Assembly: GCF_001434695.1 (NCBI RefSeq)
Contig: NZ_AZDI01000002.1
Span: 62,001-126,000 of the forward strand
Source of the DNA: Dellaglioa algida DSM 15638
GTDB lineage: Bacteria > Bacillota > Bacilli > Lactobacillales > Lactobacillaceae
DNA length: 64,000 nt
Reading direction: 5' to 3'
Position numbers and translations under genes: made by a program. Below, piece after piece: positions 8,662-17,235 of this stretch. Positions within the stretch are counted from its first letter, which is position 1. Every line of letters begins with the position of its first letter. The notes beneath the pieces are model-generated. The model did not search any database and was not told where the DNA came from. It was given only the letters and a program-made list of their open reading frames with translations.

Positions 8662-8691
8662 TTGCCATATAATCCTTAAATTGTTTATAAT
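8662..8691 (+). promoter_or_regulatory. Promoter of the large WxL operon
   Basis: TTGCCA and a consensus TATAAT are separated by 18 bases, giving a transcription start near 8698. The leader to the start codon at 8955 is then about 257 bases and holds no convincing gene. Confidence 0.7.
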
Positions 8692-8703
8692 GCCTAAAGG
8701 AAT

Positions 8704-8717
8704 GGAAACCGTTTACT
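8704..8717. promoter_or_regulatory. cre-like site just downstream of the WxL operon promoter
   Basis: GGAAACCGTTTACT keeps the central AANCGNTT core of cre with mismatches only at the two outer positions. It lies at about +7 to +20, where CcpA would block elongation. Confidence 0.5.
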
Positions 8718-8954
8718 CTTAATTGCAGTTATTTTTAAAAAAGTAAAAAAAAAGATTTAACATTGAAATGAATTATGGGTAAACTGAATATAACTTAAGG
8801 GTGTGTTGTTTGAGTTGCGTTTGAATTAACGGATGAGAAATTGGAGGGGACAGTGGGCAGGAAGTCAGGGGTTGTATTTCCGGTAACGTTCAATTGAATC
8901 AGACCAAGATAACAAAATTAGACATGCAAAGTAGGATTAGGGGAGGGCTAAACA

Positions 8955-11423
8955 ATGAGAGGATACAATAACAATAAAAAAGAATGGATTTCAGCAACGT
9001 TGATGGCAAGTGCCGTTTTAGCAGGATTACTGGTCGGTGGATCCGTAACACCGATGACTCAAGGTGAGCAACGGGTCTCTGCTCAAGCTAAAGAGATTAA
9101 AGCAGTTAGTTCATCGACAAGTGAATCATCAAAAAAACAAACAGTTATTAAAAAAGACGATAAAAACGTAAAAGTAGTGACGAATAAAGTTGGATCAATA
9201 GCACCAACGCTAGGGTACGCGGGTCCAAGTACGGATGCGGTTGATACAAATTGGTCAAAAACGCCAGTAGATCCCAATAAAATAACAACAACCTATGTTT
9301 CACCGTCAGGAAAACAATATATAGATGATGAACCGGTCTTATATTTTGGTAATAATGAATTAAAATTTCAACCAAGTTCGCTGACCAATAATAAATCGTA
9401 TAATGATCCAACAAATGCCTCTAGTTGGATGTATACGGGTACTACGGGTGTTAACCCTAATCCCAGAAGATCCTACGGGATTATTATTAATGGTAACGTT
9501 CCAGATGACCGTGGGTATGGTAATACTTCATCGGCAAGGACCAACTCAATTGAGGCTGGTGTTAGGGATGGAAAAATCACGAATTATCAATTATATAAGA
9601 ATACGAGTGGGACAGGATTTAAAGCAACGATGTATGATACGGTCTATAACTTAAGTTATACATTTGAAGAAATATATGACGAAGTCGGTGGTATTTATAG
9701 TTACTTCAGTATAACGAATAATGACGCGGCGGGAACGGCCTCTCGTGCTGTTGGTGCGGTTCAAGGTGTAGATACTTTTGTTGATAGTGATAGGGTTCCT
9801 GTTAAAAGTATAGGCCCAAATGCTGGATTTAAGATGACTGGTGACAAGCATACCTTAAACTTTAGATTAAACAGTCCTGTAAATAATGCTAGATTAGGTG
9901 GTTGGACAAATTATACTGCCGGTAGGGTACCGGGCGTTATGCAAATTGCTAATGTGTCAGAGTACTTCACAGGGGGCATACTTGGTGCTGGTATGGAAGC
10001 CTCAGCGGCTGACAAAGTCATTTCAATTAGTGATATTTCAAAACCGGATGAACCATTAATAGATGATAGTGGATTTGTAATTAAGACCAATCCTAAAATG
10101 TTAGCACCCGGAGAGACACTTACTAATGGCTCTTACTTAACCTATAAAGAAGTAACGCCAAGTACTCCACCCGTTGCTACGGTAACAACACCGACAATTA
10201 ATGCATATGCGGATCAGGCGGCCGCATTTACAATCAAAGGTAAAGTTATCGATGTTGATGGCACAAAGGGTCATATTGAAATAACTTATCCTGACGGCTC
10301 AACGTCGCCAGCGACGGATAATAAGTATGATACATCAAAAATCAACACATTTTTCGATTATACGGCAAAAATTGATCCAGCTAGATTATCAGTTGGCGCG
10401 AATACAATTACGATTGCGGCTGTTGATGATAAAGATAATAGACAATTGTTGCCTGTAACGATGAAGGCTAACTTATTTAAATTAAGTGCAACAGGTTTAC
10501 CTCAATTGATCAAAATTGGCGGAACGGTTTCCACTCTTGAAACTGATTTAATTAAGAATTTAACAATTATGAATAAAAATAAACATACGTTAACAATCGA
10601 TGGTAAAAATCCATCGGGTAAACCGTTAGACAATTCAAAGGTTGGATTTTATTTTCAAGATATGACATTAACAGATACAGACACATCGCCTGTTGAAGTT
10701 GCCAACGTGCCTGTACCGGTCAATGTATCAGACGATCACACGGTCATTGATACAACTTCCGCAGTGTACGCGAAAGACTTCAGTACGACGAGCGAAGCTA
10801 TTTCAGGATTGTCAAATGCTGATTTAAATGCATTAATCTTAAAAAGCAGTGAAGCGAGAGGTTGGATGTCAGCCACTGGTGCTGAATCAAAAGTAAGCGT
10901 TAAGTCAACAACGCTTACAGGAACCTCAAGTGATGGCGTGTATAAAGCGGTTATCCAAAATGCAAATGGCAAAGAGATAACAATTAATATTACTGTCACG
11001 GGTGGTTTGAAGATTGCTTCAGCTCCTGACGCGATCACTTATGGGGCGTCGACAGGGGTAATGTTGCCTTACAGCAAAGAGAATTTTAACCTTCAACGTC
11101 AAGATAATAGTACTGCTAAGGTATCTATTTCTAATTCAGGGAAACAAGCTTGGAAGTTGACGGCTAAAGTCTCTAAACCTCTAACGTCGGGGTCTGACAC
11201 ATTAACAGGCGTCTTGAAATATATAGATACAAATAACGCTGTGACAGATTTAGACAGCGGAAGTGTCATTGTCGGAACGGGTAAGACAGAAGCAACTCAA
11301 GATGTCACTTGGGATGCTAAACAGGGGATTATTGCCAGCCTTGACGGTGCCAATACCTCACTTAAAGCGGGGAAATACACAGGGGAATTGACATGGACGT
11401 TAGATGATACGCCTAACGCCTAG
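8955..11423 (+). CDS. Large WxL-domain surface protein (CscC type), 822 aa
   Basis: A signal peptide (about residues 10-43, ending VSAQA) is followed by a Ser/Lys-rich spacer. A roughly 330-residue beta-rich N-terminal domain (from YVSPSGKQYIDDEPVLYFG) comes next, then a bacterial Ig-like segment near residue 410 (PTINAYADQAAAFTIKG). The C-terminal WxL domain has W-K-L (QAWKLTAKV) and W-T-L (ELTWTLDD). The N-terminal domain probably carries ligand binding and the WxL domain holds the protein on peptidoglycan. The Shine-Dalgarno is AGGGGAGGG. It is the first gene of the long operon. Confidence 0.85.
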   Translation: MRGYNNNKKEWISATLMASAVLAGLLVGGSVTPMTQGEQRVSAQAKEIKAVSSSTSESSKKQTVIKKDDKNVKVVTNKVGSIAPTLGYAGPSTDAVDTNWSKTPVDPNKITTTYVSPSGKQYIDDEPVLYFGNNELKFQPSSLTNNKSYNDPTNASSWMYTGTTGVNPNPRRSYGIIINGNVPDDRGYGNTSSARTNSIEAGVRDGKITNYQLYKNTSGTGFKATMYDTVYNLSYTFEEIYDEVGGIYSYFSITNNDAAGTASRAVGAVQGVDTFVDSDRVPVKSIGPNAGFKMTGDKHTLNFRLNSPVNNARLGGWTNYTAGRVPGVMQIANVSEYFTGGILGAGMEASAADKVISISDISKPDEPLIDDSGFVIKTNPKMLAPGETLTNGSYLTYKEVTPSTPPVATVTTPTINAYADQAAAFTIKGKVIDVDGTKGHIEITYPDGSTSPATDNKYDTSKINTFFDYTAKIDPARLSVGANTITIAAVDDKDNRQLLPVTMKANLFKLSATGLPQLIKIGGTVSTLETDLIKNLTIMNKNKHTLTIDGKNPSGKPLDNSKVGFYFQDMTLTDTDTSPVEVANVPVPVNVSDDHTVIDTTSAVYAKDFSTTSEAISGLSNADLNALILKSSEARGWMSATGAESKVSVKSTTLTGTSSDGVYKAVIQNANGKEITINITVTGGLKIASAPDAITYGASTGVMLPYSKENFNLQRQDNSTAKVSISNSGKQAWKLTAKVSKPLTSGSDTLTGVLKYIDTNNAVTDLDSGSVIVGTGKTEATQDVTWDAKQGIIASLDGANTSLKAGKYTGELTWTLDDTPNA

Positions 11424-11501
11424 CCTTGTTTAATAATGATAATCGCTAGCATTTTGCTAACATTATAAAAATATTGAAATCTAACGAGGGGAGGGGATAA
11501 G

Positions 11502-12218
11502 ATGCTAAAAAGAAGTACAGTTTTGGGGGTTCTTTTAGGTAGCGTGATGCCAATTAGCTTCGTTGCGGCTCAGGTTTCGGCGAGTACTACAGTCGGATAT
11601 CAATCGCAGGCGACCGTTGAATTTGTGGAAAATACTGATGTTACACCGCCAGTAAATCCGACAGACCCGACGGATCCGCTAAAGCCTGTTAGACCTGTTG
11701 ACCCAGGTACGCAGGGGCCATTATCAATTGATTACGCTTCTAACATTGAGTTCAGTCAACAACAAATTTCTGGTAAAGATAGCGTGTATTACGCACAACT
11801 AGATCAGCTGAGCGATAAGAATGGCAAGGTGGGCGATTATCCGAATTATGTTCAAGTAACGGATAATCGTGGATCAAATGCCGGCTGGAAGTTAACAGTT
11901 GCTCAAACTCATCCATTTATGAACGGAAGGAATCAACTGAATGGGACAGTTATTACATTAATGAATGGTAATGTGAGTGGCAGCAATAAACATCAACCAA
12001 TGTCAGTCGATGAGGCAGCAATTAAGCCTGACGGTAAGGCAGTTACCGTGATGACGGCTAAGACCGATAACGGGATGGGAACTTGGACAGAACATTTCGG
12101 AAAAGATAATCAAGCAGCTAAGAAAAGTGTCTCATTATTTGTACCGGCTGAATCAAAAAAAGTGGCCGGCGCATATAAATCTGAATTAACATGGACCTTA
12201 ACTGATGCTAAATTGTAA
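11502..12218 (+). CDS. WxL-domain surface protein (CscB type), paralogue 1
   Basis: The 238-residue protein has a signal peptide ending near VSAS and a Pro-Asp-rich linker (NPTDPTDPLKPVRPVDPG, residues ~48-66). The WxL domain follows, opening with GPLSIDYASNIEF and carrying W-K-L (NAGWKLTVAQ) and W-T-L (ELTWTLTDA). The Shine-Dalgarno is GAGGGGAGGGG. It lies 78 bases behind the large WxL gene with no terminator between. Codon use is ordinary, unlike that of the next three copies. Confidence 0.9.
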   Translation: MLKRSTVLGVLLGSVMPISFVAAQVSASTTVGYQSQATVEFVENTDVTPPVNPTDPTDPLKPVRPVDPGTQGPLSIDYASNIEFSQQQISGKDSVYYAQLDQLSDKNGKVGDYPNYVQVTDNRGSNAGWKLTVAQTHPFMNGRNQLNGTVITLMNGNVSGSNKHQPMSVDEAAIKPDGKAVTVMTAKTDNGMGTWTEHFGKDNQAAKKSVSLFVPAESKKVAGAYKSELTWTLTDAKL

Positions 12219-12246
12219 AAAAAGAATATAATGGGGGAATAAGATT

Positions 12247-13005
12247 ATGAATATTTCAAGTAAATTGCTATTAAGTGCATTATTGGGTGTAGGTACAGCT
12301 GGCGCAGCTGTAACAACAGCTCACGCAGCGGAAACACAATCGTATACATCACACGGTAAAATCGAAATGATTAAAAATGATGGAACAACGGATCCTGGGG
12401 TTATCGATCCAACAGATCCTGGAACAGTTGATCCAACGGATCCAACAAATCCCGGTACGGGTGGTCCATTGTCAATTGATTACGTTTCTAACTTCAACTT
12501 TGGCAAACAAAAAATGTCAGGTAATAATGAAACATATAACTCTGAATTAGTTGCCGTTACAACGGTTGACCCAGTTGCCGGAACTAAAAAAGATGTTGCT
12601 AACTTCTTACAAGTTTCAGATAATCGAGGCTCTGTAACAGGGTGGAAACTTTCCGTGAAACAAGCAAAAGCTTTCACAAGTGAAGTGACAAACAAAACGT
12701 TAGACGGAACAACAATTACGTTGTCAAACCCTGAAGTACGTAATGCTGATAATAATGCAGCAAAACCAGCACCATCTACTTTGGTAAACGGTGTAGATAT
12801 TTCTGCTAACTCTGGCGACAAATTAGTTATGCAAGCTAAAGACGGTGAGGGTGCCGGTACATGGGCAGAAGCCTTTGGTAACGCAACTAAAGATGCTGAA
12901 AAAGCTAAATCTTCTGTTAAATTAGCTATCCCTGGTGATAGTAAAAAAGTTGCTGAAAAATATTCATCAGATATCACATGGACACTAACTGACGCTGGAT
13001 TATAA
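12247..13005 (+). CDS. WxL-domain surface protein (CscB type), paralogue 2
   Basis: The 252-residue protein has a signal peptide ending AHAAE, a linker of DPT-type repeats (VIDPTDPGTVDPTDPTNPG), and a WxL domain with W-K-L (VTGWKLSVKQ) and W-T-L (DITWTLTDAGL). The Shine-Dalgarno is GGGGGAATAAG. Its codons are close to those of the glycolytic genes downstream, suggesting high expression. It belongs to the tandem series of small WxL genes. Confidence 0.92.
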   Translation: MNISSKLLLSALLGVGTAGAAVTTAHAAETQSYTSHGKIEMIKNDGTTDPGVIDPTDPGTVDPTDPTNPGTGGPLSIDYVSNFNFGKQKMSGNNETYNSELVAVTTVDPVAGTKKDVANFLQVSDNRGSVTGWKLSVKQAKAFTSEVTNKTLDGTTITLSNPEVRNADNNAAKPAPSTLVNGVDISANSGDKLVMQAKDGEGAGTWAEAFGNATKDAEKAKSSVKLAIPGDSKKVAEKYSSDITWTLTDAGL

Positions 13006-13062
13006 AATTCGGCTAATTCAATAAATAATAAAAATGGTTATTAACTAAAAGGGGAAATAAAA

Positions 13063-13833
13063 ATGAAAACAACTAAAATTGTAACAAGCGCAATCGTATT
13101 ATCAACATTAGGTTTAGTCGCAGCACCAGCAGTACATGCGGCAGACGTGCATACAGAAACATATACATCACATGGTAAAGTTGGCTTTATTGAAAATACA
13201 GATCCAACAAATCCAGTTGATCCAACAAACCCAACTGATCCAGTTGGACCAGTTGATCCAACTGATCCAGAAAATCCTAACCCAGGAACAAATGGTCCTT
13301 TATCAATTGACTATGTTTCTAACTTTGATTTTGGTTCAAAGAATAAAGTTTCTGGTGACGATGCAACTTACTACGCTGCGCCTGTTAAGTTAGCTGATAA
13401 AGATGGTAATGCTATTACAAGAGCTAACTACTTACAAGTTACAGATAAACGTGGTACAAATGCTGGTTGGAAACTTTCAGTAAAACAAGAAAAACAATTT
13501 AACGATGGTACTGCTGACTTAAATGGCGCTCAATTACAAATGACAACACAAAAATTAAATTCTAAGAATATTGATGCAAATAACCCAACAGATCCAGTAA
13601 TTCCTAATGCTACTATTGCAACAACACCAGGTAGCGATGTTCAAGTTTTAAATGCAGGTAAGGGTCAAGGTATGGGAACTTGGACTGATTCATTTGGTGA
13701 ATATACAGATGGAACTGCAGCTGATACGTCAATGAAGGCTGTTTCTTTACAAGTACCTGGTAACTCAGCTAAAAATACAGATACATCATACAAAACAGAT
13801 TTAACATGGACATTAACAGACGCAGGCATGTAA
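13063..13833 (+). CDS. WxL-domain surface protein (CscB type), paralogue 3
   Basis: The 256-residue protein has a signal peptide ending VHAAD, the longest Pro-Asp linker of the series (residues ~47-77, built from TNPVDP and TDPVGP units), and a WxL domain with W-K-L (NAGWKLSVKQ) and W-T-L (DLTWTLTDAGM). The signal-peptide DNA and the AAAAGGGGAAA Shine-Dalgarno region are almost the same as in the next gene, so the pair looks like a recent tandem duplication. Codons are strongly adapted. Confidence 0.92.
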   Translation: MKTTKIVTSAIVLSTLGLVAAPAVHAADVHTETYTSHGKVGFIENTDPTNPVDPTNPTDPVGPVDPTDPENPNPGTNGPLSIDYVSNFDFGSKNKVSGDDATYYAAPVKLADKDGNAITRANYLQVTDKRGTNAGWKLSVKQEKQFNDGTADLNGAQLQMTTQKLNSKNIDANNPTDPVIPNATIATTPGSDVQVLNAGKGQGMGTWTDSFGEYTDGTAADTSMKAVSLQVPGNSAKNTDTSYKTDLTWTLTDAGM

Positions 13834-13887
13834 AAAGTAAATTAGTGGTGAAAATTGATTTAGGGACTATGAAAAGGGGAAATTAAA

Positions 13888-14643
13888 ATGAAAACAACTA
13901 AAATAATTACAAGTGCAATCGTTTTAACATCATTAGGTTTAACAGCAGCACCAGCAGTACATGCGGCTACTCCTAATACAAAAACATACAACGAAACAGG
14001 AAAAGTAGGATTTGTCGACAGTGTAGATCCTACTGACCCGGTTGATCCAACGAACCCGGTTGATCCAATTGACCCAACTGACCCAGTTGATCCTGGTACG
14101 GCTGGACCTTTATCAATTGATTATATTTCTAATCTTGACTTTGGTACAGATCATAAAGTTTCTGGTACAACGGCGACTTACTATGCGAAACCTATTGCAG
14201 CAAAAGATAAAGATGGCAAAGATGTTAAACGTTCTAATTATTTACAAGTAACTGATAACCGTGGTACGAATGCCGGTTGGAAACTCTCGGTTACTCAAAA
14301 TAAACAGTTTAATAATGGAACTGCCGATTTAGACGGTGCAGCATTAAAAATGACAGGACAAGTTTTTAATTCTACTAATATGGATGCAACAACAACACCA
14401 ACTGCTTTAAATAGTGGCGTTATTACACCAACTATTGGTCAAGACGTTCAGGTTGTTGCGGCTGCTAAAGGTCAAGGTATGGGTACTTGGACTGATTCAT
14501 TTGGTACGTACGTAGATGGTAATGAAAATACGGATGCTTCGATGAAGGCAATTTCATTAGAAGTACCTGGTAAGACAGCCAAAGCAGTTGGAACTACTTA
14601 TTCAACTGATTTGACATGGACATTAACGGATGCAGGTATGTAA
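13888..14643 (+). CDS. WxL-domain surface protein (CscB type), paralogue 4
   Basis: The 251-residue protein is the sister copy of the preceding one. It shares the MKTTKI start, the APAVHAA signal cleavage region and the linker of VDPTNPVDPIDPTDP units. The WxL domain carries W-K-L (NAGWKLSVTQ) and W-T-L (DLTWTLTDAGM). A KGQGMGTWTDSFG segment before the last strand is shared with the sister. The two differ mostly in the middle of the WxL domain, which could change partner or ligand choice. Confidence 0.92.
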   Translation: MKTTKIITSAIVLTSLGLTAAPAVHAATPNTKTYNETGKVGFVDSVDPTDPVDPTNPVDPIDPTDPVDPGTAGPLSIDYISNLDFGTDHKVSGTTATYYAKPIAAKDKDGKDVKRSNYLQVTDNRGTNAGWKLSVTQNKQFNNGTADLDGAALKMTGQVFNSTNMDATTTPTALNSGVITPTIGQDVQVVAAAKGQGMGTWTDSFGTYVDGNENTDASMKAISLEVPGKTAKAVGTTYSTDLTWTLTDAGM

Positions 14644-14687
14644 ACCAAATTTTAAATTAGGTTGGAATTGAAAAGGGGAAAATGGCT

Positions 14688-15284
14688 ATGAAAAAAACAG
14701 CAATTGCAACGACAGCAGCACTTTTGGCTGTTACACTATTCTCATCAGTCGCACCGGCAGTACACGCTGATGATATTGTTAATACGACAAAAGGTGATGT
14801 TGACTTTACAAAAAGTACCAACCCTAACGGCGAACTCGCATTAGTTACGGCACCAAGTGTTGATTTTGGTGATCAAACTATTAGTGGATCAACTAAAACA
14901 TATACTCAAGCAACTGCCATTGGTGGTATACAAGTAGATGATAACCGTGGATCAAATGTGGGTTGGAATTTAAGTGTTTCTAATACACAATTTACTGGAT
15001 TAACAACATCAAGTGCTAAATTGGACGGTGCTAAATTAACTTTAACAAGTGGTGCCGCTACTAATGATAATGGTGCAAGTTTTGTCGCAACGCCTGCCGC
15101 TACTATGGTTTTAAATGGTGAAGGTTCGGTTGTCCCAGCAATGGATGCAAAGAAATTAATGGGTATGGGGATTAACAAGGCGCCTATTACTAAGGCAACT
15201 TTGGAAGTACCTGGTACAACTACTAAACTGAAAGAAAAATATGAATCAACAATCACATGGACTTTAAAAGACGCAGCATTATAA
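14688..15284 (+). CDS. WxL-domain surface protein, short, without Pro-Asp linker
   Basis: The protein has about 198 residues. It has the same APAVHAD signal cleavage region as the two genes before it, but the Pro-Asp linker is replaced by a short NPNGELAL stretch. The WxL motifs are W-N-L (VGWNLSVSN) and W-T-L (TITWTLKDAAL). The ATG at 14688 was chosen because GGGG lies 9 bases upstream; the ATG at 14682 would be only 3 bases away. With almost no arm outside the domain, it may act as a wall-surface filler or a partner protein. Confidence 0.88.
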   Translation: MKKTAIATTAALLAVTLFSSVAPAVHADDIVNTTKGDVDFTKSTNPNGELALVTAPSVDFGDQTISGSTKTYTQATAIGGIQVDDNRGSNVGWNLSVSNTQFTGLTTSSAKLDGAKLTLTSGAATNDNGASFVATPAATMVLNGEGSVVPAMDAKKLMGMGINKAPITKATLEVPGTTTKLKEKYESTITWTLKDAAL

Positions 15285-15310
15285 AATGCAGAAAGGGATA
15301 GGTCAAAACA

Positions 15311-16090
15311 ATGAGCTTAAATAAAAAATTACGTCTAGCATTAGCCATTGTCCCCCTCCTTGCGCTTTCGATAATGGAAAATTCAGTAGTTGATGCCGCC
15401 GTTGCCCTTGACGGTAAATCGGCAACAACAGCGGCTAACCTGACGCTACTTGAAAAGTCTGGTCCAGTTGATCCATTGGATCCATCAAAACCGGTTAAAC
15501 CTTTGAATCCAGGATCGTCAACGGTTGGTAATCTGAGAATGGATTATATATCTGACTTGCATTTCGGTTCACACGAGGTTTCAGGGACTACCGAGACTTA
15601 TTTTGCTACTTTTGATAAAGTAGCCGATTTGACTGGACACCGAGACCCGGTTACGGGTGGCTGGATAACGGATAGCCTAGGAAGCTACCGTGATGTGCCT
15701 AATTACGCTCAGGTAACTAATAATACAACTGGTAACTGGCAATTAGACGTTCGTAATTCTCCATTTACCAGTGTGAACGGTGGTGTACTTAAAGGTGCCT
15801 CATTATTATTGGATAATATAGAAGGTCATAATACAATTGTGGGGTCAAATATTTCTCCTAATAGGACAAAGCTATTGGGTAATAATCGTGATGCTACAGT
15901 TGTTGCCACCGATGGGGTTACGGATAAGCCTGCGGGAACATGGACGTTAGCGATGGGTAACATGTCACCTCTTAGTCCAGATTCTAAAGGTAACCAATCT
16001 GTACAATTAACTGTGCCTGGTTTTTCTGAGAAAGTAGCAGGCGAGACATATACATCAACATTAACATGGACATTGATTGCTGCCCCATAG
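15311..16090 (+). CDS. WxL-domain surface protein (CscB type), paralogue 6
   Basis: The 259-residue protein has a signal peptide ending near VVDAA, a short linker (PVDPLDPSKPVKPLNPG), and a WxL domain with W-Q-L (TGNWQLDVRN) and W-T-L (TLTWTLIAAP). It carries an extra segment around residue 110 (HRDPVTGGWITDSLG) not found in the other copies. Codon use is less adapted than in the three preceding genes. The next gene's start lies 31 bases downstream. Confidence 0.88.
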   Translation: MSLNKKLRLALAIVPLLALSIMENSVVDAAVALDGKSATTAANLTLLEKSGPVDPLDPSKPVKPLNPGSSTVGNLRMDYISDLHFGSHEVSGTTETYFATFDKVADLTGHRDPVTGGWITDSLGSYRDVPNYAQVTNNTTGNWQLDVRNSPFTSVNGGVLKGASLLLDNIEGHNTIVGSNISPNRTKLLGNNRDATVVATDGVTDKPAGTWTLAMGNMSPLSPDSKGNQSVQLTVPGFSEKVAGETYTSTLTWTLIAAP

Positions 16091-16121
16091 AGGCAAATTG
16101 AGAGGAAAGAGGATTTTTACA

Positions 16122-17213
16122 TTGAAAAAAACAGTTGGGATTATAATGGCATTTGTGACAGGATTAGTCTTATTTGGAGGAGGGCATATTCAACAAGCGC
16201 AAGCCGCTGAAATGAACTTCGCAGTAACGGCCAATATTCCGGAAAATCAGGTTGATAAACGTCAAACTTATTTTAATTTGAAGATGAAGCCTAATCAAAA
16301 GCAGGATATTACTGTCACATTAAAAAATGCAACTAATAAAGCCGTTGTTGTTGTGGCTGAAGCTAATTCAGCTACAACAAATGATAATGGTGTGGTTGAG
16401 TATAGCCATGTGAAACCTAAACTGGATAAAACAATGAAAATGCCTTTAACTTCAATTGTTAAGTCGGACAAGGAAGTGACGATACCTGCCAAAAGAAGTA
16501 TCGTTCATACTTTCCATATCACGATGCCAGCTAAGCAATATGATGGTGAAATTGATGGTGGGTTGTATTTTTACGAAAAAACAAATAAAGATACCGAAAA
16601 AAAATCGGAAAGCAACGTTCAAATCAAAAATCGTTACGCCTTTGTGATCGGAACAACGTTAACTGAGACAGACAGTGTTGTGAAACCGGATATGAAGCTG
16701 CTAAAAATTGAACCTTCGCTAGTTAATTTCCGTAATACATTAAAAGTGAACTTACAGAATCCAACAATGACGCCAATTCGTAACTTAAAAGTTGATGGAA
16801 AAGTTTATTCGAGAAATGGTAGTAAGGTGCTCTTTGCCTCAAACACTTCAAACATGACGATGGCTCCTAATACGAACTTCAATTATGGAATTTTTTGGAA
16901 CAACCAACCCTTTGCCCCCGGTAAATACCGTTTAGAAATGACGGCAACCTCCGGTGTGAATAAATGGAAATGGAACGAAAACTTCACAATTGATGGTGCA
17001 ACTGCGGATAAGTTAAATAAAAAAGCGATTAACTTGGAACATGATTACACGATGTGGTATATCTTGGCAGGTATCTTATTAATCCTCCTAGTGTTATTCA
17101 TCATTTGGTTCCTTGCACGTCGTCGTAATAAAAAAGATAAAGAAGATGCCATTGAAGAAGCAAAACGTCAGCTTATGGCAGAAATGACAACTGATGACAA
17201 AGAAGATAAGTAG
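16122..17213 (+). CDS. DUF916/DUF3324 membrane-anchored WxL-partner protein (CscA type)
   Basis: The protein has about 363 residues with a TTG start at 16122, placed by the GAGGA Shine-Dalgarno and the signal peptide that begins right there (KKTVGIIMAFVTGLVLFGG). The DUF916 domain opens with MNFAVTANIPENQ and contains YFNLKMKPNQKQDITVTL. DUF3324 follows. A C-terminal membrane helix (MWYILAGILLILLVLFIIWF) precedes a charged cytoplasmic tail longer than that of the copy at 5963. It is expected to tether the WxL proteins encoded just upstream. Confidence 0.9.
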   Translation: MKKTVGIIMAFVTGLVLFGGGHIQQAQAAEMNFAVTANIPENQVDKRQTYFNLKMKPNQKQDITVTLKNATNKAVVVVAEANSATTNDNGVVEYSHVKPKLDKTMKMPLTSIVKSDKEVTIPAKRSIVHTFHITMPAKQYDGEIDGGLYFYEKTNKDTEKKSESNVQIKNRYAFVIGTTLTETDSVVKPDMKLLKIEPSLVNFRNTLKVNLQNPTMTPIRNLKVDGKVYSRNGSKVLFASNTSNMTMAPNTNFNYGIFWNNQPFAPGKYRLEMTATSGVNKWKWNENFTIDGATADKLNKKAINLEHDYTMWYILAGILLILLVLFIIWFLARRRNKKDKEDAIEEAKRQLMAEMTTDDKEDK

Positions 17214-17235
17214 TCAAAATAGACGAGGTATTGAT

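Noticed and set aside
8833-8886. 17-codon frame in the leader of the large WxL operon
   Set aside because: It starts with ATG but has no Shine-Dalgarno and no leader-peptide features such as repeated codons.
12480-12977. 165-codon open frame on the minus strand
   Set aside because: It lies wholly inside a WxL gene on the other strand, has no Shine-Dalgarno, and its length follows from the strong codon bias of that gene.
13195-14100. Repetitive DNA resembling a repeat array
   Set aside because: The repeats are in frame and encode Pro-Asp linkers; there are no constant repeats with unique spacers, so this is not CRISPR.
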